Shown piece by piece: positions 1 through 7,571 of a stretch of 22,985 bases of DNA. The stretch comes from Bacilli bacterium. GTDB taxonomy: Bacteria; Bacillota_I; Bacilli_A; ML615J-28; CAG-698. The stretch's first letter is position 1, and every line of letters begins with the position of its first letter. The notes under the pieces are model-generated. The model was given only the letters and a program-made list of their open reading frames with translations. It was not told where the DNA came from and searched no databases. The translations under genes and the position numbers were made by a program. The DNA lies in contig JAEDHQ010000025.1 of the NCBI GenBank assembly GCA_016296945.1, forward strand, positions 1 through 22,985. The letters run 5' to 3'.

Positions 1-8
1 GTTTTACT

Positions 9-45
9 ACCTTCCCAAACAATTCACTGGATTGTTTGATAAGGT
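9..45. repeat. Imperfect inverted repeat (hairpin) near left edge
   Basis: An 8-bp perfect stem, CAAACAAT (16-23) with ATTGTTTG (31-38), encloses a 7-nt loop. It is extended by ACCTT (9-13) pairing with AAGGT (41-45) across a 2x2 internal loop. No U-tract follows on either strand, so it does not look like an intrinsic terminator. It lies beyond the spoIIQ terminator and may belong to the regulatory region of a gene outside the window. Function is unknown. Confidence 0.5.
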
Positions 46-75
46 ATAATAAAAAGTAACACATAACGTGTTACT
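46..75 (-). terminator. Intrinsic terminator downstream of spoIIQ
   Basis: On the minus strand an 8-bp perfect stem, AGTAACAC/GTGTTACT (55-62 with 68-75) with a 5-nt loop, is followed by a U-rich run (TTTTTATTA, 54-46). It starts about 15 bases after the spoIIQ stop codon, so it most likely ends that transcript. Confidence 0.8.
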
Positions 76-90
76 AATATTTTAATGAAA

Positions 91-771
91 TTATTTTTCT
101 TTTCCAAATAAAGTCATTGGATCATAATATTTATTGTTAATAGAAACTTTAAAATGAACATGATTACCAGCTGCAACATCATATTCAGCTGTACCACTTG
201 TAGCAATAACGTCACCTTGTTTTACAGTGCTGCCTACAGATACTTTCACATCTTTTACGCCAACATATTCTGTCTTCACACCATCACCATGATCAATGAT
301 AATTGTATTCCCGTAAACTGATGATTCTTCTACTTTTTCTACCGTACCAGAAAGAGAAGCAAAAACTTCAAAGTCTTGATTATTGTCATTTCTGTAAGTT
401 ACACCCTTACTCATAAAATATTTATTACCATATTGGATTAAAGACATTTCTTGTGTTGCTTCATCATCTTCTAATGAATAAAATTGTCTAAAGACAGATG
501 CAATTTCTTCTTTAACTGGAGCAGTATATTTTTCTTTAGGTTCTTCTGTAGTTTGATTGTTTCCTTGATCATCATTATTTTTATCATCTTTATCTTTATC
601 ATTGTTGTTATCTTGAATATTATTATCATTTGGATTATTTTCTTGATTACCATTATCACTTAAAATTAAAGAAAATAAAAAGACACCAAAGACTAAAACT
701 ATTAAGCCAACAAATAAAATTTTTTGAACTTTTTCTTTACTAAAAAGATTTTCTAATTTTTTCTTTATCAT
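91..771 (-). CDS. spoIIQ: SpoIIQ-like stage II sporulation protein with degenerate LytM/M23 domain
   Basis: The 226-residue protein has a short basic N-terminus, one membrane anchor (about 17-38), an Asn/Asp-rich low-complexity linker (about 39-78) and a C-terminal LytM/M23-type domain (about 115-226). The domain's second metal motif, HxH, is present (H204, H206 in GNHVHF). The first motif, HxxxD, is not: Tyr126 and Asn130 sit where His and Asp would be expected. Loss of metal ligands is typical of Bacillus SpoIIQ, which works as the forespore half of the SpoIIQ-SpoIIIAH channel, not as a peptidase. Its position downstream of atpC-ywzB also matches spoIIQ in Bacillus. The start has a good ribosome site, GAGGTGAT. 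A generic inactive M23-domain cell-wall protein remains possible. Confidence 0.72.
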   Translation of the reverse strand: MIKKKLENLFSKEKVQKILFVGLIVLVFGVFLFSLILSDNGNQENNPNDNNIQDNNNDKDKDDKNNDDQGNNQTTEEPKEKYTAPVKEEIASVFRQFYSLEDDEATQEMSLIQYGNKYFMSKGVTYRNDNNQDFEVFASLSGTVEKVEESSVYGNTIIIDHGDGVKTEYVGVKDVKVSVGSTVKQGDVIATSGTAEYDVAAGNHVHFKVSINNKYYDPMTLFGKEK

Positions 772-790
772 TTTTTATCACCTCGTATTT

Positions 791-818
791 ATTTTCTTCC
801 GAAGTGATTTTTTTATAC
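791..818 (-). promoter_or_regulatory. Possible sigma-F-like promoter of spoIIQ (weak)
   Basis: Upstream of the spoIIQ start, the minus strand reads GTATA (818-814), 13 bases, then GGAAGAAAAT (800-791). This resembles forespore sigma-F elements (GYATA and GGnnAnAnT), but the -10 match is partial and the spacing looks one to two bases short. I found no convincing sigma-A pair here. The call is prompted partly by the gene's identity, so it is weak. Confidence 0.25.
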
Positions 819-852
819 AATAATTTTTATTAATTTTTTTTTAAATAATAAT

Positions 853-886
853 TAACTTTAAAAAAGTAGGATAAAAATCCTACTTT
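853..886 (-). terminator. Intrinsic terminator of the rpiB-upp-atp-ywzB operon
   Basis: A perfect 10-bp stem, AAAGTAGGAT (863-872) with ATCCTACTTT (877-886), and a 4-nt loop are followed on the minus strand by a U-rich stretch. It lies 13 bases past the ywzB stop codon and closes the long ATP synthase operon before spoIIQ. Confidence 0.88.
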
Positions 887-899
887 ATAAAACTATATT

Positions 900-1112
900 T
901 TATATATTTAAAATTAAATTCAATAATTCATTAAAGCCAATAGCAATGATAAAACCAATAGCAGCAGAAACACATACAATTACTGCTCTAATTTGGGTAG
1001 TACTATTTGCTTTAAATAATTTAGAAAAATCAAGACGTTGTAAAGAAACATACATCAAAGTAGTAACTAAAGTAAAAACAACAAAAAATGAAACTAAAAA
1101 TGCTAATCCCAT
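900..1112 (-). CDS. ywzB: DUF1146 family membrane protein (YwzB-like)
   Basis: This small protein of about 70 residues has two predicted membrane helices (roughly MGLAFLVSFFVVF onward and AVIVCVSAAIGFIIAI) flanking a central basic/polar segment with LQRLDFSKLF. The size, topology and the conserved QRLDFSK-like core match the DUF1146/YwzB family, which sits directly after atpC in many Bacillota. Its biochemical role is unknown. Two starts are possible: ATG at 1112, one base after the atpC stop but 14 bases from a perfect AGGAGG, or TTG at 1124, overlapping atpC and only 2 bases from AGGAGG. I prefer the ATG. Translation is probably coupled to atpC. Confidence 0.75.
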   Translation of the reverse strand: MGLAFLVSFFVVFTLVTTLMYVSLQRLDFSKLFKANSTTQIRAVIVCVSAAIGFIIAIGFNELLNLILNI

Positions 1113-1113
1113 T

Positions 1114-1515
1114 TTACTTAACAAAACCTCCTAATTTTGCTTCTTTTAAACTCAATGCTAAATCACGTTCAGCTTGCGTAAAATCAACTAGTTTACGTTT
1201 TGATTCTTGTAAATTTTCTGCTTTTTTATCGTTTAATTTTTTTAAAGCATCAGGATAGTCATCACCTAATTGCGCATTTTGACAAATCACTGTCATATTA
1301 TTATCATTAAAATCAACAATCCCATTTTCTACAGCCACACATTTATTATTAAATCTAACAAACCCATTACTAATCTTTCCAATTAATGGTGTATGGTTGA
1401 TTAAAAATCCCATTTCACCTTCATCAAGTTTTATTACTACATAATCTGTTTTGGAAACAATCTTAGGATCATTGGGTGTAACTATACAAACACTAATTAA
1501 GTTTGAATCATTCAT
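1114..1515 (-). CDS. atpC: F-type ATP synthase epsilon subunit
   Basis: The epsilon subunit of the F1 central stalk links gamma to the c-ring and can inhibit ATP hydrolysis. The 133-residue protein shows the N-terminal beta-sandwich (about 1-85, with GEMGFLINHTPLIG and VENGIVDF-like motifs) and a C-terminal helical hairpin (about 90-130). Length is normal for the family. An in-frame GTG lies at 1524, but AGGTGA sits 5 bases before ATG 1515, which I take as the start. The gene follows atpD after about 20 bases and ends within the ywzB translation-start region. Its place at the end of the atp genes is the usual one. Confidence 0.93.
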   Translation of the reverse strand: MNDSNLISVCIVTPNDPKIVSKTDYVVIKLDEGEMGFLINHTPLIGKISNGFVRFNNKCVAVENGIVDFNDNNMTVICQNAQLGDDYPDALKKLNDKKAENLQESKRKLVDFTQAERDLALSLKEAKLGGFVK

Positions 1516-1535
1516 ATTCTTCACCTAATACTATT

Positions 1536-2975
1536 TTATGCTTTCAAGGAAGCTAAAATTGCTTTACCTTTTGCGACTGCTTCATCGATTGTTCCAACCA
1601 TTCGGAATGCATCTTCAGGAAGATCATCATGCATACCGTCTAAGATTTCTTTAAAACCTCTGATCGTTTCTTTAATTGGTACAAAGCTTCCTTCATTACC
1701 AGTAAATTGAGCAGCCACATGAAGATTTTGTGATAGGAACAAACGAATACGACGAGCTCTTGCTACTAATAATTTATCTTCATCTCCTAATTCATCCATA
1801 CCTAAAATCGCAATAATATCTAAAAGTTCATTATATCTTTGAATTGTTTGTTGGACACGACGAGCAACATCATAATGTTCTTGACCAACTATTTCTGGAC
1901 TTAAAGCACGAGATGTGGATTCAAGTGGATCAACAGCTGGATAAATTCCTTCTTCTGTTAATTTACGAGAAAGGTTAGTTGTTGCATCAAGATGCGCAAA
2001 TGTTGTTGCTGGAGCTGGATCTGTATAGTCATCAGCAGGAACATAAATTGCTTGAATTGATGTAATTGATCCTACTTTTGTAGAGGTGATACGTTCTTGC
2101 AATTGTCCCATTTCTGTCGCTAATGTTGGTTGATAACCAACAGCGGAAGGCATGCGCCCTAACATTGCACTTACTTCACTACCTGCTTGTGTAAATCTAA
2201 ATATATTATCAATAAATAATAAAACATCTTGTTTTTCATAATCACGGAAATATTCAGCCATTGTTAACCCAGTCAAAGCAACACGCATTCTTGCTCCCGG
2301 TGGTTCATTCATTTGCCCGAAAACCATTGCCGTTTTATTAATAACTCCACTTTCTGTCATTTCATAATATAAGTCATTCCCTTCACGAGTTCTTTCCCCA
2401 ACACCTGTGAAAACACTTATCCCTCCATGAACAGAAGCAACGTTATTAATTAGTTCTTGAATTAAAACTGTCTTACCAACACCTGCTCCTCCAAATAATC
2501 CGATTTTACCACCTTTAATATAAGGAGCTAATAAATCGATTACTTTAATACCTGTTTCAAAAACTTCTTGGTTAGAAGATAGTTCTTCTAATTTTGGGGC
2601 AGGTCGATGAATTGGTAAACGCATAGTTTTACTATTCTTTAATTCACTATCATCTTTGTTATCAATACTTTCACCAAGTACGTTGAAGATTCTTCCTAAA
2701 GTAGGATTTCCAACAGGAACTGTAATTGGAAAAGCAGTGTCTTCTACTTCCATCCCTCTTATTAAGCCTTCAGTTGCATCCATTGCAATAGTTCTAACAA
2801 CATTATCACCTAAATGCATTGCAACTTCTAAAGTTAAATTAATAGCTACGCCATTATTATCTTTGGCTTCTACTTTAACTTTTAAAGCATTATTTATTGC
2901 TGGTAGCTTTCCTGTGGCAAATTGAACATCAACAACTGGTCCAGTAATTTGTACAATTTTACCTATATTTTTCAT
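1536..2975 (-). CDS. atpD: F-type ATP synthase beta subunit (catalytic)
   Basis: The catalytic F1 subunit makes or hydrolyses ATP at the alpha/beta interface. Its 479 residues include the P-loop GGAGVGKT (about 162-169), the catalytic GERTREGN segment (about 193-200), the ALTGLTMAEYFRD region and the DELSEED-like element, here in the form MDELGDEDK (about 394-402). Length is typical. A stop codon lies directly before the ATG, so the start is fixed. The nearest Shine-Dalgarno, GAGGAG, is 15 bases upstream, which is unusually far for a highly expressed subunit. It lies 29 bases after atpG. Confidence 0.98.
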   Translation of the reverse strand: MKNIGKIVQITGPVVDVQFATGKLPAINNALKVKVEAKDNNGVAINLTLEVAMHLGDNVVRTIAMDATEGLIRGMEVEDTAFPITVPVGNPTLGRIFNVLGESIDNKDDSELKNSKTMRLPIHRPAPKLEELSSNQEVFETGIKVIDLLAPYIKGGKIGLFGGAGVGKTVLIQELINNVASVHGGISVFTGVGERTREGNDLYYEMTESGVINKTAMVFGQMNEPPGARMRVALTGLTMAEYFRDYEKQDVLLFIDNIFRFTQAGSEVSAMLGRMPSAVGYQPTLATEMGQLQERITSTKVGSITSIQAIYVPADDYTDPAPATTFAHLDATTNLSRKLTEEGIYPAVDPLESTSRALSPEIVGQEHYDVARRVQQTIQRYNELLDIIAILGMDELGDEDKLLVARARRIRLFLSQNLHVAAQFTGNEGSFVPIKETIRGFKEILDGMHDDLPEDAFRMVGTIDEAVAKGKAILASLKA

Positions 2976-3004
2976 TTATTATAATTTGTTCTCCTCGCTA
3001 AATT

Positions 3005-3865
3005 TTAATTAGTCGCATTAGCTCCGCCAATAATATCAGTTAATTCTAATGTTATTGCTGCTTGACGAGCACGATTATACATTAATTCTAAACTGCTAAT
3101 AATTGCTGTTGCATTATCAGTGGCACTACGCATTGCTGTCATTCTTGATGCATGTTCTGCAGCTTTCGAATCTAAAATTATTCCATAAACAATATTTTCA
3201 ATGTAAATTGGTAAGATCTTATCTAAAATGTTAGTAGCTCCACCTTCAAAGTCATAGATAGCATTATTAATCTTAGATTCTTCGAAATCGACAACAACTG
3301 GTAATACTTGTTTGATAGTTGTAGTTTGCGTTAATGTATTTACAAAATGATTATAAATTATTTTTACGCAATCAAATTCACCTTTCATATATTTCTCAAT
3401 TATTAAAATCAATGGATTAATAATATCATCAAAACGAACATCATCACGTAAAATTACAAAAGGTTGTTCATTATTGTTATCTTTTAAAAGATTGAATTTA
3501 TTTTTAATATAATTGTAACCACGACCACCAAAGGAAATAACGCAATCTTCTTGAGTAATTACGCTACTTAATTTTTTATATATATTATTATTAAATGGTC
3601 CGGCTAATCCACGTTCCGAAGTAACAATAATATAACAAGTTTTCTTACCATCCCTTTCTTCTAACAAAGGATGTAAGCATTCACCACTTTTCATCACATT
3701 ACAAATTATTTCTTCTATTTTTTCAATGAATACCATATAGTTTTCAATAGCTTTTTGGGCTTGCTTAAGTTTTGATGCGGAAACCATATTCATTGCTTTT
3801 GTTATTTGTGAAGTTTTTTTAGTAGCTTGAATTTTCCCTTTTATAAGTTTTGTTTCGCCAGCCAT
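3005..3865 (-). CDS. atpG: F-type ATP synthase gamma subunit
   Basis: Gamma is the rotor shaft of F1. The 286-residue protein has the two conserved terminal coiled-coil helices: N-terminal IKGKIQATKKTSQITKAMNM (about 9-28) and C-terminal ASRMTAMRSATDNA with TLELTDIIGGANA at the end. The central Rossmann-like part includes TSERGLAGPFN (about 83-93). Length matches the family. It starts 8 bases after the atpA stop, with AGGATC as a modest ribosome site. Confidence 0.97.
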   Translation of the reverse strand: MAGETKLIKGKIQATKKTSQITKAMNMVSASKLKQAQKAIENYMVFIEKIEEIICNVMKSGECLHPLLEERDGKKTCYIIVTSERGLAGPFNNNIYKKLSSVITQEDCVISFGGRGYNYIKNKFNLLKDNNNEQPFVILRDDVRFDDIINPLILIIEKYMKGEFDCVKIIYNHFVNTLTQTTTIKQVLPVVVDFEESKINNAIYDFEGGATNILDKILPIYIENIVYGIILDSKAAEHASRMTAMRSATDNATAIISSLELMYNRARQAAITLELTDIIGGANATN

Positions 3866-3873
3866 ACTTGATC

Positions 3874-5388
3874 CTATATTTCACTGAATTCTTTCACAAA
3901 TTTATCTAAGAAAGCTTTAATTTCTTCTGTATTACCTAATTCTTTAGTTTCCCTTATTGAATCTAGAATTCTCTTTCCTTCTTCTTTAGACTCTAAACTT
4001 GTAAATAAACTATTTTCAAAAGCCTTTACTTTATCTAAACTAACCTTATCTAAGTATCCATGACCTAAAGCAAATAAAATAATTACTTGTTTTTCAACTT
4101 CAAGTGGTTGATGTAGCGGTTGTTTTAATACTTCGACAGTACGTTTACCACGCTCTAGCTTTGCTTTTGTAATTGGATCTAGATCAGAACCAAATTGTGT
4201 GAAAGCTTCTAGTTCTCGATAAGATGCTAAATCTAAACGTAAAGTTCCTGATACTTTTTTAATAGCCTTAATTTGCGCACTACCACCAACACGAGATACA
4301 CTTAATCCGGCATTAATTGCTGGTCTGACCCCAGAATGGAATAGATTTGATTCTAAGAAAATTTGTCCATCAGTAATAGAAATAACATTTGTTGGGATGT
4401 AAGCTGAGATATCTCCTGCTTGTGTTTCAATAATTGGTAAAGCTGTAATACTTCCTCCGCCTAGTTCTTTAGAAAGCTTTGCGGCACGTTCTAAAAGACG
4501 AGAGTGAAGATAGAATACATCTCCAGGATATGCTTCACGTCCAGGTGGGCGTTTTAATAATAATGAAAGTTCACGATAACTTACAGCATGTTTCGATAAA
4601 TCATCATAAACAATTAAAACATCTTTGCCTTTAAACATAAATTCTTCACCTATTGTAACACCAGAATATGGTGCTAAATATAAAAGAGGTGAAGGATTAG
4701 AAGCACTTGCACTTACAACAATTGAATAATCCATTGCATTATATCTCTTTAATGTTTCTACAACAGTTGAAACAGTTGATTCTTTTTGACCTATTGCAAC
4801 ATATATACAAATAACATCTTTTCCACGTTGATTAATAATTGCATCAACAGCAATTGAAGTCTTTCCAGTTTGACGATCCCCGATAATTAATTCACGTTGA
4901 CCACGACCAATTGGTACCAATGCATCAATTACTTTTAGTCCTGTTTGTAGTGGTACTTTTACACTTTGTCGAGCCATTACACCAGTCGCTTTCTTTTCAA
5001 TTGCCGCATATTTTGAAGTATTTACTACACCTTTTCCATCTAATGGATTTCCAAGTGGGTCGATAACACGGCCAATTAAAGCATCGCCAACAGGAACCTC
5101 AAGAATTCGTTTTGTACATTTAACAGTATCTCCTTCTTTAATCAAAGAAGAGTCTCCAAACAAAATTGCTCCAACACAATTTGTTTCAAGGTTCAAAACC
5201 ATTCCATAAACACCATTTGGAAACTCTAGTAGTTCCCCATTCATTGCATTGTCTAAGCCATGCACTAAAGCAATACCATCGCCAACACGAATAACTGTAC
5301 CTACTTCTTTTGTTTCCAAAACATCACGATAACTTTTTATTCGCTCTTTTATATAAGAACTAATTTCTTCTATTTTTATATTCGCCAT
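3874..5388 (-). CDS. atpA: F-type ATP synthase alpha subunit
   Basis: This is the non-catalytic, nucleotide-binding subunit of the F1 hexamer. Its 504 residues include the P-loop GDRQTGKT (about 170-177), the VGDGIALVHGL N-terminal barrel motif and the signature RPAINAGLSVSRVGGSAQ, whose arginine completes the catalytic site on beta. Length is standard. The gene lies 8 bases from atpH and 8 bases from atpG in the canonical HAGDC order. No unusual residues were noticed. Confidence 0.98.
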   Translation of the reverse strand: MANIKIEEISSYIKERIKSYRDVLETKEVGTVIRVGDGIALVHGLDNAMNGELLEFPNGVYGMVLNLETNCVGAILFGDSSLIKEGDTVKCTKRILEVPVGDALIGRVIDPLGNPLDGKGVVNTSKYAAIEKKATGVMARQSVKVPLQTGLKVIDALVPIGRGQRELIIGDRQTGKTSIAVDAIINQRGKDVICIYVAIGQKESTVSTVVETLKRYNAMDYSIVVSASASNPSPLLYLAPYSGVTIGEEFMFKGKDVLIVYDDLSKHAVSYRELSLLLKRPPGREAYPGDVFYLHSRLLERAAKLSKELGGGSITALPIIETQAGDISAYIPTNVISITDGQIFLESNLFHSGVRPAINAGLSVSRVGGSAQIKAIKKVSGTLRLDLASYRELEAFTQFGSDLDPITKAKLERGKRTVEVLKQPLHQPLEVEKQVIILFALGHGYLDKVSLDKVKAFENSLFTSLESKEEGKRILDSIRETKELGNTEEIKAFLDKFVKEFSEI

Positions 5389-5396
5389 AATAATAC

Positions 5397-5945
5397 CTAT
5401 TCACCATATATTACAGTGTCCTTAATCGCTTTTAATTTATTTAAAATCGAAGCATCCAAGACATAACCATTTTTCTTCACAATAATTCCGCCGATTATTT
5501 TATCATCTAGCGTAACCTTAGTTAAAACATCACGCTTAAATACTTTCTTTAAATAAGCAGTTATTTCATTTAATGTTTTTTCTTTTAATTCAGTATTTGT
5601 AATAATTTCTACTCTAACAACGTTATTTAAATCATCTAAATATTCATTCATAACCGCAATGATATCACAAAGACTCATAATACGACTATTCTCAATTAAA
5701 ACTTTTGTAAAAGAAATAATCGTTTTATTAAAAATACCGTTTTTGTTTGTTAAGGCATCTTCAATAATCTTAATCTTTTCACTCATCGGAATATTTGGAT
5801 GATTTAAAAACTTTGATATTTCTTCATCACTTATAATTATACCAATTAATTGTAATTCATTAACTGCATCACTAATTGAAATTTTACTTTCATTTAATAA
5901 ATCAATTAAAGCATTAGCATATGATTTTGCAATTGAATCAATCAT
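5397..5945 (-). CDS. atpH: F-type ATP synthase delta subunit
   Basis: Delta (OSCP-like) joins the peripheral stalk to the top of F1. The 182-residue protein begins with the family's IAKSYANALIDLL segment (about 5-17), continues with an N-terminal helical bundle and ends with the conserved C-terminal region DDKIIGGIIVKKNGYVLDASI (about 147-167). The ATG overlaps the atpF TGA by four bases (ATGA), with GGGGAA upstream, so the two are almost certainly translationally coupled. Confidence 0.95.
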   Translation of the reverse strand: MIDSIAKSYANALIDLLNESKISISDAVNELQLIGIIISDEEISKFLNHPNIPMSEKIKIIEDALTNKNGIFNKTIISFTKVLIENSRIMSLCDIIAVMNEYLDDLNNVVRVEIITNTELKEKTLNEITAYLKKVFKRDVLTKVTLDDKIIGGIIVKKNGYVLDASILNKLKAIKDTVIYGE

Positions 5946-6502
5946 TTGTTCCCCTCATTTTTCAAAAAACTCTCAATTAATTCTTCATGCTTTTCCTGAT
6001 CAATTTCTTGATTGATAATCTTTTCTGCTAATAAATAAGCCACTTCAATAATCTCTTTTTTGATTGTTTCGTTCGCTTGTGCAACTTCCTTTTCGATTTG
6101 CGCTTTTGCGTCTTCTAATTTCATATTAGCATCAATTTGGGCTTTCTTAACAATTTCTTCAGCTTCAAGATAGCTCTTTTGTTTTGCTCTTTCAATGATT
6201 AATTGTCCTTCTTGCTTAGCGTTTGTTGTATCAATTTCGATTTGTTTCTTTAATTTTGCAGCTTCATTTTTTGCATTTTCTAAATCTTCAAATGCTTTCT
6301 TTTCACGGTTTTCTTTTTCTTCAATCACAGCTGTAATTTTATTCCATAATAAAAACTTTACAGCCAAGAAAAGAATCAATGTAGCAACTAATTGGATGAT
6401 AATAGAAGTAATGGCATTTTCAGAATCTAAAAGGATTTCCAATCCTTGAAGGATAACTTCTCTAATCTTTTCGCCTACACCTAATATCAAAATATATTTC
6501 AT
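5942..6502 (-). CDS. atpF: F-type ATP synthase b subunit
   Basis: The b subunit forms the peripheral stalk. The 186-residue protein has one membrane helix (about 31-53, ending FLLWNKI), then a long charged coiled coil rich in Glu/Lys/Ala (about 58-165). About 30 residues precede the membrane helix, more than in many bacterial b subunits, with no lipobox Cys of the kind seen in some mollicute b subunits. GAGGATATT before the ATG supports the start. The gene ends in TGA overlapping the atpH start, which shows that UGA is a stop codon in this genome. Confidence 0.95.
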   Translation of the reverse strand: MKYILILGVGEKIREVILQGLEILLDSENAITSIIIQLVATLILFLAVKFLLWNKITAVIEEKENREKKAFEDLENAKNEAAKLKKQIEIDTTNAKQEGQLIIERAKQKSYLEAEEIVKKAQIDANMKLEDAKAQIEKEVAQANETIKKEIIEVAYLLAEKIINQEIDQEKHEELIESFLKNEGNK

Positions 6503-6553
6503 AATATCCTCAATGTAATTTATCTTCTATCTTAAATTTTTATAATTGTTAGT

Positions 6554-6847
6554 TTATGCAACAAAAATTAAAAGAATTGCGATTAATAATGAGTAGATAC
6601 CAGTTGTTTCAGAAACAACTTGTCCTGTAATCATTAATGTTCTTAATTTTCCGATTGCTTCTGGTTGTCTACCAGCTGCTTCCATTGCCTTACCAGCAGC
6701 AAAGCCTTCACCAATAGCAGGACCAATTGCACCTAAACCCATAACAATTGCAGCACCTAAATATTTCATACCGTCAACAAATGCTTCATTGTAAACAGCA
6801 TCAACTAATGCTACTAATACAGTTGATAATTGATTAATAAAATTCAT
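6554..6847 (-). CDS. atpE: F-type ATP synthase c subunit with two-carboxylate (Na+-type) ion site
   Basis: The c subunit forms the ion-carrying rotor ring. The 97-residue protein has two membrane helices joined by the polar loop GRQPEA (about 59-64). Helix 2 carries the ion-binding Glu80 in the motif SETTG, close to the E-S/T-T pattern of Na+-binding rings. Helix 1 has Glu47 in GPAIGEG, where classical Na+ rings have Gln. The 33-residue separation equals that of Glu32/Glu65 in the Fusobacterium nucleatum ring, described as a Na+-driven two-carboxylate rotor. Na+ use is inferred. An extra segment of about 26 residues precedes helix 1. The start is firm: AAAGGAG lies 7 bases before the ATG, the best ribosome site in the operon. 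Confidence 0.97.
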   Translation of the reverse strand: MNFINQLSTVLVALVDAVYNEAFVDGMKYLGAAIVMGLGAIGPAIGEGFAAGKAMEAAGRQPEAIGKLRTLMITGQVVSETTGIYSLLIAILLIFVA

Positions 6848-6899
6848 AATATTTCTCCTTTATTTTTCTATTTTTATTATTAATTCTTTTTTTATTATA

Positions 6900-7571
6900 C
6901 TATTCAAAATCATTTTCACTAAATTTATTACCAATATTAACAGCTGTTAACATCAAGAAAATGAATGTTTGAATAAAGCCAAATAATACATCAAACAAAG
7001 CGTGAACTGGCGGTGTAATGAATACCGCAAACCATCCTAAGAAACTATATAATAAGATGGAGATGATTGAACCACTTAAGATATTTCCAAATAAACGAAC
7101 ACCTAAACTTATAGGAACAGAAATCTCTGATATAATATTCATTGGAGTCATTACAACAGGTGAACATAGATCTTTCACATATCCTTTAACACCATTTGCC
7201 TTAATACCAAAGATTTGAATCAAAAAGAAGGTTACCATTCCTAAAGCAAACGTAACTGATAGTGACACAGTTGGTGGTGTAAAACCAAATAATCCTGAAA
7301 TGTTTGCAACGAAGATATAAATTGCTAAGGAAATAAAATATGGAGCCAAAGCACGCCATCTTTTTCCTAGCATTTCTTTTGTAAAACCATTCATCATTTT
7401 TACAAATGATTCCAAGATCAATGTAATCCCTTTTGCTGGCTTATCCGCACTATAATCACGCAACATAATACGCAATAAGATAATCACAATCAATAAAAAT
7501 AAAGTAACCCAAATTATTGATTGTGTTGATGGGGATAAGGATTTATAAAAATCAATTATCACTATTATCAC
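6900..7571 (-). CDS. atpB: F-type ATP synthase a subunit
   Basis: The a subunit is the stator that provides the ion half-channels against the c-ring. The 223-residue polytopic protein contains the essential arginine, Arg159 in SLGVRLFGN, and the conserved Gln201 in FGFIQTFIF. The start is GTG at 7571, inside the end of atpI. AAGGAG lies just 3 bases upstream, and a second in-frame GTG (7562) lies 12 bases downstream of the same site, so the exact first codon is uncertain by three residues. The gene ends in TAG. Confidence 0.95.
   Translation of the reverse strand: MIIVIIDFYKSLSPSTQSIIWVTLFLLIVIILLRIMLRDYSADKPAKGITLILESFVKMMNGFTKEMLGKRWRALAPYFISLAIYIFVANISGLFGFTPPTVSLSVTFALGMVTFFLIQIFGIKANGVKGYVKDLCSPVVMTPMNIISEISVPISLGVRLFGNILSGSIISILLYSFLGWFAVFITPPVHALFDVLFGFIQTFIFLMLTAVNIGNKFSENDFE

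Noticed and set aside
471..659. 62-codon alternative minus-strand frame within spoIIQ
   Set aside because: It is a frame-shifted reading of the Asn/Asp linker, rich in Ile/Lys/Met only because of the repeats of AT-rich codons.
541..660. Tandem-repeat-like run of TTATC/ATTATT units
   Set aside because: It is coding low complexity (Asn/Asp linker of spoIIQ) and not a regular DNA repeat or CRISPR array.
946..1134. 62-codon plus-strand frame opposite ywzB
   Set aside because: It is the shadow of the DUF1146 gene, whose membrane helices and conserved core are on the minus strand.
2656..2925. 89-codon plus-strand frame opposite atpD
   Set aside because: Complement of conserved beta-subunit sequence; no ribosome site.
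6894..6899. Perfect TATAAT on the minus strand just after the atpB stop, as an internal atpE promoter
   Set aside because: The hexamer 17 bases upstream (TTAGTG) matches only 2 of 6 -35 bases and no TG extension is present; TATAAT by chance is common in such AT-rich DNA.
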